Source of the DNA: a virus
Virus record (IMG/VR): IMGVR_UViG_3300020378_001929
Location: 18,531-82,530 of that record
Length of the DNA stretch: 64,000 nt
Reading direction: 5' to 3' (one strand)
This document shows positions 19,401 through 26,456 of the stretch, one piece after another (position 1 is the first letter of the stretch; each line of letters begins with the position of its first letter). The notes under the pieces were generated by a model. That model ran no database searches and was not told where the DNA came from. It saw only the letters and a list, made by a program, of their open reading frames with translations. Position numbers and translations under genes: made by a program.

Positions 19401-22252
19401 GCAGAACCTGAAGAAAAGTCATAAAAATAACTTGTACTTGCATTTAACTTATTTACGTTGTCAAACTGCCAGTTTAAAACTAGAGCGTCAGACCTGAGCC
19501 TTGAGGCGCCGTCGTTGTCTTTCTTTCTGAAAAGAGGATTTGTTCTTCCTAAGTTTTCTATGCTCTGGGCGTGCTGCTCCATTTCTGACTTCTCTAATAA
19601 GTCGTCCCACACACTAAAAGAAAGAAACTTGCAATCACTGGTATTTCTAACAGTACCAGTGATGTTTTGTCGCGATGCGCCAAGGAAAGCGCTCTTGTTC
19701 CTTGACATTATTTTTTCATAATTAGCCTGACTAATGGAGGACGTAATGTGAAATTCCGACGTCTTGACATCTATGTCGTATCTATAGCCAATAAAATCAA
19801 CTTTATACTCGCGGGTAGTCTTGCCATCAGAAGATGTCAATTGCGATAAATTGTCTTCTGTGAACCTAACTGCTAAATACCACGGAGTATTTTCATAAAC
19901 GTGATTAAAGTACTCTGTCTTTATTATGGGAAAAGTTCCCTTTGAAGAACTAAGTTGAAAATAACAACCTGAATTTAAAATATCTGACTTTATTGTCCTT
20001 ACAACAAATCCAGAATAATTGTCAGATGTAATTACCAGATTGGCGCCGCTGACTTCGTTCATTCCAAAGACCGAACTTGTTATTGCTGTTTTTGAGTGAT
20101 CTAATATTGTGGGAAATAACACCTTTCCCTCGATCGTGAATGAAGGCTGACTTGATTTGCCTTGTATATAGTTTCTCTCGTCTGATGCGCTGTTAGATGC
20201 TGTCTGAAGCAACGTGACTGAGTTGTTGGATCCCGTGAAGGCAAAAGATTTTACTGTCGCGGCTTCATAAATTGGTCTATTTGATATTACCTTTTCAACG
20301 TTTTGTCCATAAATATTTGGCGAAATAAGGTTTTCGTCAACGCCAAAGCACCTTATGAGATTTCTAAAAGATTCTTTTGTACCCTTTTGTTTGAAAATAT
20401 AAGCTATGTTTGCATGCACAGAGTTCAAGATTTTATTCTTTATGTTCTCTGCCTTTGAGTGTATTAAGTTCTGCGAAATGTTTGTATTTGGATCTGCAAT
20501 GTCAAATTTTAGATTGTAAAAATACTCATTTAAATCTGTCTTATTTACAATGGGGCTTTCAGTTACACCAAAGCCCTTACCAAGAAGATTTTGTACTGAA
20601 AAATTCTCTTCTCCAAACATTCTTGCATACGAAACATCGAAATCCTTACTGCAGCCCAAGAGGTTATAAAATGAACTATTACCTGAATAATCTGACGATC
20701 CCCTGGCGTACACAAAGTCTTTGTATTGCGTAAACCCTATCTTTGGTATGCCATCTATCATCATCTTGATTGAGTCAAATTGTTGACCTATACTCTGTAA
20801 TAAAATAGAAAAATCACTTTCTATGTTGCTTGATCCAGCATTAGTTTCAAAAGCCCATTGAGGAACACTTCTGAACAGGGATGAGTGATTATTGTGGTCG
20901 TATGCTTTACCAATTTTTAAAAGGTCCTCTTCTGCTGCGACGACGCGGGGTGAGGCGAAATCTATTATTGGGTCACCTAGTTCTCTTTGACTAGTCACCG
21001 TTGCGTTTGTTATTGCTGATTCTGACGTCCGGCTGTTGGTGGACGAAAATCCAATTATCTCTCCATTATTTATTCTACCAGAGCTGTCTAGAACTATTTT
21101 ATCTCTGATTTCATCGTTTCTCAGTCCTTCATTGAATTTGTAATAAACCCCCAAAAGACTATTGATGTTTTCTTGATCAGTTGCCCCGTTGACAGGAAAA
21201 TCGTAATAGTTGCCAATCTCTTCTGCCGTTCTTTTTGTTTTCCAAAATCTAAACTCATCGATAGATCCACTTAATTTTCCGTAACCTAATCCACCATTTG
21301 AGTCTTTTTGGGTCCTCATAGCTCCGATGCTGGCGTTATAGTAACCTTCAACTGCTCCAAAGGTGGCTGTGGAGACTGACACCCTATTATTGAAGTTGCC
21401 GTCTATATACAACTCTATTTCTAAGTTTGATCCAGTGTGAAAAGCTGTAACCGCATAGTGGTGGAAGGCGCCATCGGCGATTGTTTCTTTTGTAATGTCG
21501 GCGCCGATGTTTGTTCTGTTGGCGCCTGCCGTTCCGGACATGTAAGTTACATAAAATGGTGACCCGGCTGAGCTTCCTGAAAGCTCTATTAGAAACCTAC
21601 CATATGATGAGGCACCCTCAGAAGCATGAGTGGTGTGCGAGTCAAAAATTATTTCGCTCTCTGTGAGAGAGTGACTAATAAAGCTGTTCTTTTTGAGCCA
21701 AAACTCCACAGTATTTCCAGCAGAAGGGTCTAATTTTAAACTGCTCTCTCTTCCCGAATCAGAATCGATAACTGTACCCACATAGGGTCCACCTGAAAAC
21801 TTTATGTATTCTGGATTACTTGATAGTCCGTACTTTCCAGAAGTGGCAGCTGCGGTGCCCCAACCGCCTTTTGAAAAATTTACATGCCCTACCTCTAAAG
21901 GAAACTCATGTTGCAGTATAGCCAAATCTATAGCAGATGCGCTAAGTGCCCAGTGGATCTTTTCTAGAGCAGACCCATCGTATGGATAAAAATTTGTTAT
22001 GTAATTAAAGGCGTTTTTAAAATATTTCTCTGCGCTTCCATAGAAACACCAAGTAGAGGGATCCCTAACATCAATCGCGGGTATCACCCTGTCTGCTAAT
22101 TTTTGATAAGCTATGGCATAATCCGGGGACTCTACCACATCATTGTATCTTTCAGCTGACGGTGATGCTACTCCCACTTTTCGGGGGTCATAAAATGCTT
22201 TACTTTTTTCCTCTTCGGACATTTGAGGAAGAAATATTTTGTCTTTTTTCAT
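10403..22252 (-). CDS. Giant virion protein with LamG-like domains (3949 aa)
   Basis: A 3949-residue protein. Residues about 145-375 form a LamG/concanavalin A-like jelly roll: VEFWLKK, then AFHHYAVTAFHTGSNLEIEL, LYIDGNF and SGSIDEFRFWKTKRTAEEI are hallmark strands. A second, more divergent LamG-like stretch lies near 690-900 (WYLAVRF, FLGASR, FLSFSVWDD). Around 1175-1290 there is a GDTLTIISTDGTSKTYEF...TQATAGTAGNTTI module that recurs in the neighbouring 611-aa protein. The rest is Ser/Gly/Thr-rich beta-type sequence, with a well-folded charged C-terminal 400 residues. It directly follows the gp6-like gene and the 611-aa gene, where T4 has gp7 and later wedge and fibre genes. It is probably a giant baseplate or fibre component with glycan-binding ability; that role is inferred. 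Confidence 0.8.
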   Translation of the reverse strand: MKKDKIFLPQMSEEEKSKAFYDPRKVGVASPSAERYNDVVESPDYAIAYQKLADRVIPAIDVRDPSTWCFYGSAEKYFKNAFNYITNFYPYDGSALEKIHWALSASAIDLAILQHEFPLEVGHVNFSKGGWGTAAATSGKYGLSSNPEYIKFSGGPYVGTVIDSDSGRESSLKLDPSAGNTVEFWLKKNSFISHSLTESEIIFDSHTTHASEGASSYGRFLIELSGSSAGSPFYVTYMSGTAGANRTNIGADITKETIADGAFHHYAVTAFHTGSNLEIELYIDGNFNNRVSVSTATFGAVEGYYNASIGAMRTQKDSNGGLGYGKLSGSIDEFRFWKTKRTAEEIGNYYDFPVNGATDQENINSLLGVYYKFNEGLRNDEIRDKIVLDSSGRINNGEIIGFSSTNSRTSESAITNATVTSQRELGDPIIDFASPRVVAAEEDLLKIGKAYDHNNHSSLFRSVPQWAFETNAGSSNIESDFSILLQSIGQQFDSIKMMIDGIPKIGFTQYKDFVYARGSSDYSGNSSFYNLLGCSKDFDVSYARMFGEENFSVQNLLGKGFGVTESPIVNKTDLNEYFYNLKFDIADPNTNISQNLIHSKAENIKNKILNSVHANIAYIFKQKGTKESFRNLIRCFGVDENLISPNIYGQNVEKVISNRPIYEAATVKSFAFTGSNNSVTLLQTASNSASDERNYIQGKSSQPSFTIEGKVLFPTILDHSKTAITSSVFGMNEVSGANLVITSDNYSGFVVRTIKSDILNSGCYFQLSSSKGTFPIIKTEYFNHVYENTPWYLAVRFTEDNLSQLTSSDGKTTREYKVDFIGYRYDIDVKTSEFHITSSISQANYEKIMSRNKSAFLGASRQNITGTVRNTSDCKFLSFSVWDDLLEKSEMEQHAQSIENLGRTNPLFRKKDNDGASRLRSDALVLNWQFDNVNKLNASTSYFYDFSSGSAENITKYGPITGYKYPAVTHNLQHQEGSIRQEYIPNVRYLNVDNLEAESKIEIKDREVDSFTLDSKPMSYLHTYEKSMYQVISKEMLNMLAGATAFNNLIGEPVYKYRQEYKTLEKLRDRFFARVENKIDLESFIEYYKWIDSSLANLLRQLQPATSNMNLNLEDVVESHVFERNKYKHQAPQFEYKDPKLVGQILGVNELLYDWEHGHAPLLTSSTSTQTAASGSIVYTGNPEDGDTLTIISTDGTSKTYEFNSAAGGGTVAGGNIAVSINGGNVDTTYANLVTAINGATGHNAGSSNSKIVLDHSAGTNTVTLTQATAGTAGNTTITAATRRQKKFFTLNTSAFSNRSQFISSSILVSDGGLSRTLTFTGNSTYPPSDDREIPIGTVPPNEVTTMRDRIIAAVNGTDGTNLQSLTASAGGTVRTVFFTGLHSAASISVDYDSGGGSNSLTNHLSAQLQDTTHQHTFSSASISAAFAGGTNTVVTTFQDHPKNCLWWQERAERDKVLSVSDNVNPDREQIRQRINTVVSSAAGSTYVLRRLSRPYNFVGDHLRTLDMGSNRNASKNKFLHKPIIASGGEITVNKSDIYEFKNCNDVIDPQHEDIYTAIANTAGTDGYLDADADMIFPFTLYSSSVGTDFSNFKDKLTLTNNHDDDYGVMQGVFTREFVGGMPHRRVKFGTADKDRPEAYILSASSTVFTMKQSTGPRSYTPRGMGVKGPVNIRNIKENTGISPIAMGNYREDYDIVQTSGRSLNNAYVKDSGSVVTTGTQLRAGIIDYTVPSRGTAKHVFVNRFSSPGGPETQGVYGRDKESEEYSVYNGLNYRNLSTRAVLNRLHKEKSLRGGQRSGGTYYTPASIIMFQPLEIGDTIAIDFGTGSPKELAVGAAASNFTSGGSNFDTTPDGYSLTGMQAEVIKTLFDHPNTALSAEGFRNHLSASVDHHGDSKASNFTTLSFHHRFNQGTTSGLASRDTWSIVLSVKNPGNFIVTQFGKAQQSVHVTNRNYSLGSSGGKASLVEKADNFFVQHPIPQNDFHYSWITASAVNTKSDFVSRNAGLGHQHTYTSASAKSIQFLSASEVVYYAYQNNMFYGLAREQSANPSQTRAIDFVGLNAAIYEPISSSTNTVGYGSLEITNVTGDMSRLSANYLNQFFMNGLAGEELINPPFHSGGEDKYAGEKSLLNSIIVHRQGPYGWPSWKQIRTGNHPIARAHRKTNTISRTFLAFPKRAITSPSYLVRSEVAPSMNIAASSHANIIDPYERARFLDSKPAYNASRVVKNYVDPVATGKFNPIRIILGSKRIPNRTLNKDEKFTLGRDPRDPREFVNSSRDKEFYPRLSQRQRELSWFGKLQYFKDLSMPIPEILKSAGTISTNTAPNDITSFANSDFIKDIQFKEKRTHGTFDYAYNLLDSYQVQQKMLEINYKETIYPREVNTYSQFARERTKFKYFPWNSDRDTRHLILSGNVTHDIFGAKLISITRPERATTRTAAGSIIGGSNAGTTLRLFPEFEDKKLKSPQNSFAGKDALLVLMQHTGSFNPHRGILHITSSTWPLDSRRDFGSTPVDIRVSFMTRDTIYLTSSTGKQGTRGEGILQNDYSTFPLGMNNLYGTPPHSVIYNRRVPQSYGNFIYLAGEAKWEAASGTLGPFYDSYSDYAAETRILGQDHSLVPEFRISEFVDDIVQSKREYPNIGDDFLILTGAVYLSSSNNVTDGGNFFKTYSNSDFLKYFQIYDEEVSGDRQDKENNLEHARINFRCQAVTKFLPYKGFYPAERTVQIAELFYENYLPDDVVVTNDNVIDISQLDEGGLSSTEQKRFIKLRANASRYQVTKPLFGPGILFNSIKAGLATDYPIFSGAFGGVYRGLPRNDGTDYGSIQNIHAAFSDVGQYHASNNDIMANYKGNSQIVFNTDFGSSVPWLMLNAEAEIGQTGDSSAGTSTHQVGGTHPLAQDGMDKKLILRDNTGSLKAPLPFTASVINLTNRGGLGGSSTVYGIPRLRGHVSKRIEFEEMLSPSSLFNVRIYDNEPHPSASLIYGNQQFNKIIERPALFGSFNTLAKKDIGSLFVNNEGSLTSQLAPYTLAMQNFAAETVNFFLKDGDLTTKVSKPGKQTFTSGNDYKMRIYLENVDTMMYDRHSAFGPPVAEAGSDGTGVAITKYQGNPVGIPAHIKLTMRHPSGSSNSNAGYTLTGSTAGHYTRNPRIFIQGPDDNIEIMLYHSASGFYSWVDDADNSIENYIERALQGLVTVPATSRANRFGVTSAQGTANLGTAVAFRNISGNQNFPYPTVANNFAAIRVQEDAGAGLKAPSAAEVMATIRTLLTSSVLGLGFSTSGTNKVHIDGSTLVISGSTNLDYKESTNISSTQAYLDNVMPSNAMTTLIGATSNVGVFVNCKGGSGTSTVSNDHGVAFFGSNAYGEKNSSHITSSYQGHIYSNATSDVFTPFQSTGSAGFTKTTTKVSNTHGYMPYVPSFLDANSAPYVEVTFSPTVTKDYTVREVMNSSSYAYYNFVEEASNADVPDPKTGTHSNTNYHHAMSLSASLNLGMIAALRTDNFDQIRGHGADGDGALNVVPLDPNNLRERWVIQTKWESPVLDFKSVKATAYDLANSTTVQVSGSPWKERQWDRYYDGVGAPREGTTPGSFLTGSTGMWHQKGQLLKESDKKGYYLSIIDVPIGANTPGLAARLGFNDQEEPSAANLKLAKKYRDKVGTVEDRKVVKEAIVAIPYVLREDLDNRVEFIKFNEDMYNKASDNVRNMKITKETDVLTDRILTLEDYNEFRATLDGRMKTPFNSGPLDAIEYQLFMMEEFILPPQFDFINVPENARVQDPFMMYFFQFHASFDAEDLSNIWQNLYPKSLNSSAIARKSNSNRALEGRLRSHNDISFVSHYLETANLTGENLSPVSEPRNLFSPDEENKTRWIVFKVKQRGIDNLETIRRRSIDPRSQNLERLEYLRASRPAVTKGTFPDALPGKTSTGKRLVHYNWPYDYFSFVELIKLEAKIDSYNYD

Positions 22253-24084
22253 GGATCAACTCTAAATCTAAATTTTTCAGGCTGCTCTATATAATTAGAA
22301 CCATCTTTAAAAACAAGTGATATTTCATATGCGTTATTTGGTTCTAATAAAGCCATATCTAAGTCAAAAAAGGACCCGCTTGAATCATAAGAAAGTAAAG
22401 AGAAGTTTGGAGTACTTCCTGTAGAATAAGGGATTACCTCATAGTTGTTTGATACTTTTATAATTCTATAATACATATCTCTTATAAGATTAACTGGTGC
22501 CGTTCTTGAAGCGACTGTGTATATATTTGGCTGCCAATTTTTATCCCTAGTGTACACCCTTAAGGTTGTTTTTTCTGTCTTAAGGTACGAGTCTTTTAAG
22601 TTTGTAATAGAAACTTTATAATTTGGAACCTTAAAATAATTGTTCGCGCTTTCGGTACTCACCGTAAAACCTGGACCTGAGTACAGGGTTGTCAATCCGT
22701 CGGCGCCGCTTGAGCGAGACCAAGTGTCATACAAAAAGGTTTCTGACCCATTGTACGCAAACGGCGCCTTGTAGACTCCGGTACTTTGTTTGCTGGCGGT
22801 AATAAAGGTTGCTGCTGTAGTAACAACTCCTCCGGCGACAGGAAGAGTTTCCGCTGTACCGCCGGTCGATGCTGTAAACAATTGCACAACTAGACCAGAT
22901 CCTGTGTTTGGGATGTCGACAAGAGTGCCGCGGCGGTAATTATATAGATAGATGTTGTTTATGTTATCGGCAGCAGGGGCTAGGCTACTGGATTTTATTA
23001 CATAACTTCTATCATCTTTGATTGAGGTATCCCATTGTGCTTCGATTTTGGGCTTTAGAAAAAACTCATGAGAACTTCTAGAATAAAACTTCTTTGTGTA
23101 GTATGACCTTTCTTTCGATCCGTTCTCATAATCCTCTCGAAGTTTAAGGACCAGTCCATAATTTTTCAAACCTGTGCCTGAAATGAACTGACCTATTGAA
23201 GCCGTTGTTGCTGGCATACTTGAACTAATAATGGTATTACCTTGTATTCCCCCTAGAGATTGTGTCAATGTTAGTAGGGCGCTGGCATTTTTAGTTGTTA
23301 TTTTGCTGCCGAAGTCGGAAGATAGGCGATTATGCAAGGCGCCTGCAGTACCTGCTGCGGTACCGCTTAGTTCTAAGAAGACTGAATTTCCCACGGAATA
23401 AGTTGAAGATGTTATAAACGTATAGGTCATTTTTTTGCCTTCATGCGAGTGGAGACTAAGAACTTGATTTTCTGATGGGTTGAATAAAAAGTTTATACTT
23501 GCTGTTGCTGCAGTGGCGGCAGAATTTTCGCTTATAAGCCATTCTTCCACCCATGGGGTTATATCAATGTCAACATCTTCTGTGCCGGATTCAAAAGACT
23601 GAGTATACTCATAGGGGACTGTTCCAGCACTAATATAACTTGAACTTGCAAAATTGGATCCTGTTGTATTCCATAACACTCCAGTACTAGCAGAAACCCA
23701 ATTACTAGCTTCAAGATCCATATAGTTTTCCATATCAAGACCGTCTCCCTCTGACCAGTTCATGACTAGTGGGTTTATGGATACTACAAAATTTTCTGGT
23801 GTGGTTTGTCCATGGGGAGTGTTTGAAAGTTTGAGTTTAAACTTTACAGAACCAGAAGATGGTATAATCCCGCTGACTCTGTCAGAGTTTATATCTGATA
23901 TTGGAAACTGCATAAGCACGCGGGTTTGCTCCAAGGAGCTTGAACTTGCTTGTCCAAAAACAGAAAACAATTCTAATACGTCTGAGGCTCCCATGTTAGC
24001 CTTTGTTGATCTTGCAGTTAAGTTTTCTCTTAGTGCGTTTGCAATTGTGTTGTCTTTATTCGATGTATATCTTTTAATGCTCAT
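22249..24084 (-). CDS. Virion protein with DNRLRE-like N-terminal domain (611 aa)
   Basis: A 611-residue protein. Residues 5-190 have the layout of a DNRLRE/CBM96-like beta-sandwich: an N-terminal DNTIANAL...ANMGASDVLEL strand, a middle TRVLMQFPISDI strand, and a V-x-x-x-V-x-x-W-x-E-G-D repeat (PLVMNWSEGDG, DITPWVEEW). Residues about 205-300 repeat the tyrosine/GTAGN module found in the 3949-aa giant (KKMTYTF...SLGGIQGNTII). The C-terminus is beta-type and ends PEKFRFRVDP. The stop overlaps the start of the giant by 4 nt and the start overlaps the gp6-like stop by 1 nt, so these three genes are tightly coupled. A baseplate or fibre role is inferred from this coupling. Confidence 0.75.
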   Translation of the reverse strand: MSIKRYTSNKDNTIANALRENLTARSTKANMGASDVLELFSVFGQASSSSLEQTRVLMQFPISDINSDRVSGIIPSSGSVKFKLKLSNTPHGQTTPENFVVSINPLVMNWSEGDGLDMENYMDLEASNWVSASTGVLWNTTGSNFASSSYISAGTVPYEYTQSFESGTEDVDIDITPWVEEWLISENSAATAATASINFLFNPSENQVLSLHSHEGKKMTYTFITSSTYSVGNSVFLELSGTAAGTAGALHNRLSSDFGSKITTKNASALLTLTQSLGGIQGNTIISSSMPATTASIGQFISGTGLKNYGLVLKLREDYENGSKERSYYTKKFYSRSSHEFFLKPKIEAQWDTSIKDDRSYVIKSSSLAPAADNINNIYLYNYRRGTLVDIPNTGSGLVVQLFTASTGGTAETLPVAGGVVTTAATFITASKQSTGVYKAPFAYNGSETFLYDTWSRSSGADGLTTLYSGPGFTVSTESANNYFKVPNYKVSITNLKDSYLKTEKTTLRVYTRDKNWQPNIYTVASRTAPVNLIRDMYYRIIKVSNNYEVIPYSTGSTPNFSLLSYDSSGSFFDLDMALLEPNNAYEISLVFKDGSNYIEQPEKFRFRVDP

Positions 24085-25904
24085 TATGTTATAACAGTCC
24101 CCTTTATATCATCTATGTATTTTATTTCCCAAATTGCGTTCTGGGGGATGTAGACGAAGGTGTTGTCCGGTGAGGTGTTTGATTTGACATCATATTTAAG
24201 GTCTGTATACTTTCCTCCGGACAATGATTGGATTTTTATCCCGTCTTTAAGTGGTATATTTGCCACTTCAGGAATAGATTGAATTATTCTCATAATTTCT
24301 GTCATGTATAAAGGCTCCCCAATCTCTGGTGGAATAGTTGTAAGTTCCTCGAAAAGGGTTTGCTTTATTTTTGACATAACTGTCTGTGCGTTTGAATTTT
24401 GTTTCAATGCAACTTTAAAATCTATGTTAAAATTGATTATATTTGCATCAAATATATCTATACTATCTGATATCATCCTAACTGAATCTATCCACGTTTT
24501 TACATTTTGTTTTAGAATATTTGTTGGTTTCTGGAGTTTTCCGTCAGCTCCCTCTGCAATTAAAAACAAATTTAAGTTTCTTCGAAAGTCGTTGGTATCT
24601 CTCATAATACCGGCGCGCTTTATACCTCCATATATTGGAGGCATGTCGTAGACAGCAGAAATATAATCCTCTTTTGTCACTGCTCTACCTTGGGCTCCAA
24701 AGGATCCCATATATCTTCTCTTCAACTCCTCTGTTGTGGGTATAGATATACTACCATTTATTGGCTCGTCATTAAGCACCTGTACATTGTTTCTGATAAA
24801 ATTAACTTTTTGTGATTCTAGGTTTTGCTCATTGTCAAAGGAGATTAATGGTTCCAGTACTTGGTTGATTGTTCCAACAGCCGCATTTGTGTTGATGGCA
24901 GTGTTTCGGCGATAGACTATTGTCAGTGTCGTGTTTTGAGGAGCCACGCCAAGCTTGTTGTTGGAGTACATCCTAGACGGATCAGACTTTGCTACGGAAG
25001 AGTCATAACGCTTGCCAGTGAATTTCATGACTCTTTTGGTGGGTTCTGCAAAAGAATTCGTTGTGTTCTCCTCGTCTGATCCGTGTCCAAATTGTATATA
25101 AGTTCTGTTTATTGATTTTTCGACTATAAACCTTCTTGGAACTGGAGTTTGTTTCATTATTGCGGGAACCATTGGGTCCCTCTTTTGTGGATCTAAAATG
25201 GGTTTATAGATTTTGTCAGTTGGTAATGAATCTACCTGAAAATACTCGTTACCGTTCGAATCAGTAACACTTAAAATTTCTGTTAAATTTTCATCAGGTA
25301 TTTCTATTTTCAAAAACCTAACAAAATTGCCAACATCAACGGTGAAAGTTCTTTCTTCTCCTGAAACAACTGGTACTATTGCCTCCATGGCGTAATATGC
25401 GACCTTGGATCCATCGTCTGTCATATTGTACCCTATTATTCGGGATGTATCTGCAGTAAACACAACTGGTTTCATAGATGTGAAAACGGCGCCTCCGGAG
25501 GATTTAAATTTGGTTCCAGCATTTAAAACTGATTTATATGCATTGTCTATTGTTACCCCGAGAGAGTTGGCGGGGCTCAATATCTGCACTTTAACATTCC
25601 CAACAGAGTCGAAGTTTAAAGAGGGCTTGGCGCCCATGGCTTGAATCAGCTGGAGTGCAATTTCTGGGTCTTTGGTGTAAGGTAAGATTGATTCATTTGC
25701 GTTATGGTCTATATAGTAGTGCAGCTGATCACCCACATAAGACACCAAGTCAAACATTAACGACCCAAAAGAAGAATCCTTGAAATCTTTATATGAATTT
25801 GGATAATGTCTTTTAGCATATTGAACTAGTTGTTCTTTTATCTCATTGAATGAAGCTTTTGTGTAGTCAACTTCTCTGATTCTTTTGTTTCTATTGGTTT
25901 GCAT
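24084..25904 (-). CDS. Baseplate wedge protein, T4 gp6-like
   Basis: A 606-residue protein matching the gp6/baseplate_J-type layout. Near the N-terminus it has FNEIKEQLVQYAKRHYPN, then DFKDSSFGSLMFDLVSYVGD and YIDHNANESILP, the stretch typical of T4-like gp6 proteins. Later come TKEDYISAVYDMP and a ferredoxin-like repeat region (IINFNIDFKVALKQNSNAQT). T4 gp6 forms the inner ring of the baseplate wedge around the hub. The length is close to T4 gp6 (660 aa). It follows the gp25-like gene by 36 nt, the same order (25 then 6) as the T4 wedge genes, which supports both calls. Confidence 0.88.
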   Translation of the reverse strand: MQTNRNKRIREVDYTKASFNEIKEQLVQYAKRHYPNSYKDFKDSSFGSLMFDLVSYVGDQLHYYIDHNANESILPYTKDPEIALQLIQAMGAKPSLNFDSVGNVKVQILSPANSLGVTIDNAYKSVLNAGTKFKSSGGAVFTSMKPVVFTADTSRIIGYNMTDDGSKVAYYAMEAIVPVVSGEERTFTVDVGNFVRFLKIEIPDENLTEILSVTDSNGNEYFQVDSLPTDKIYKPILDPQKRDPMVPAIMKQTPVPRRFIVEKSINRTYIQFGHGSDEENTTNSFAEPTKRVMKFTGKRYDSSVAKSDPSRMYSNNKLGVAPQNTTLTIVYRRNTAINTNAAVGTINQVLEPLISFDNEQNLESQKVNFIRNNVQVLNDEPINGSISIPTTEELKRRYMGSFGAQGRAVTKEDYISAVYDMPPIYGGIKRAGIMRDTNDFRRNLNLFLIAEGADGKLQKPTNILKQNVKTWIDSVRMISDSIDIFDANIINFNIDFKVALKQNSNAQTVMSKIKQTLFEELTTIPPEIGEPLYMTEIMRIIQSIPEVANIPLKDGIKIQSLSGGKYTDLKYDVKSNTSPDNTFVYIPQNAIWEIKYIDDIKGTVIT

Positions 25905-25940
25905 ATAAAATTTCTCTCTATTAATTTAAATATTTTTAAT

Positions 25941-26414
25941 TTAAGAAAGTCCCCCAAGTTTGGAAGATGTGCCGACAAAATCAGACAACCCTCTCACAAA
26001 AAATTTAGACAGGATAGTATCAAACGCAAACTCCAACTGATCATTTAGTCCTAGATCTGTGATGACGTACTTTATCTTCAATATGGAAACGTGGCTATCT
26101 TTTTGGTCATCTGTACTTTCGAATGTGGCATCCACCAAGGAAATGTTTGGCAAATATTTTCTTAGTTGATTCTGTATGTTTGTTTTTATTTCTGATAGTT
26201 TAGCAGATCCAGGAGTCTCAAAAAGGTATGTAGCTAATCCAACTCCGAGATCTGGATTCATAGGCCATTCCCCGGGGATTGTCTGGAGAAGAAAAATGAA
26301 ATCCTGCCTTAACGATGCTGATGCATCGAGAATAGGGTCGTATGGTCCAAACGTGTCGTCCAGCCTCAAAGGCCACTTCGGTTGTAATGGTGATTTATAT
26401 CTTAATATGGACAT
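25941..26414 (-). CDS. Baseplate wedge protein, T4 gp25/gpW-like
   Basis: A 157-residue protein of the gp25-like family. After an extended N-terminus it has ASLRQDFIFLLQTIPGEWPM and then NPDLGVGLATYLFE at about residues 33-66, which correspond to the family's helix, PGER/EW turn and pDfG segment; an I-x-x-x-I-Q-N-Q-L helix follows. The family was once called lysozyme-like, but its T4 member is a structural wedge component that initiates sheath assembly on the baseplate. The usual length is about 130-150 aa. It lies just upstream of the gp6-like gene. Confidence is high because both family and neighbourhood agree. Confidence 0.9.
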   Translation of the reverse strand: MSILRYKSPLQPKWPLRLDDTFGPYDPILDASASLRQDFIFLLQTIPGEWPMNPDLGVGLATYLFETPGSAKLSEIKTNIQNQLRKYLPNISLVDATFESTDDQKDSHVSILKIKYVITDLGLNDQLEFAFDTILSKFFVRGLSDFVGTSSKLGGLS

Positions 26415-26456
26415 TTTTTGAACCTCAGAATAAATAGTGAGTTCAACAATAATTTA

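Noticed and set aside
2813-26438. AATAAATAGT repeated in two gaps (2813-2822, 26429-26438)
   Set aside because: In the direction of transcription it reads ACTATTTATT, which fits no known promoter, and the distances to the start codons differ (about 33 versus 15 nt).
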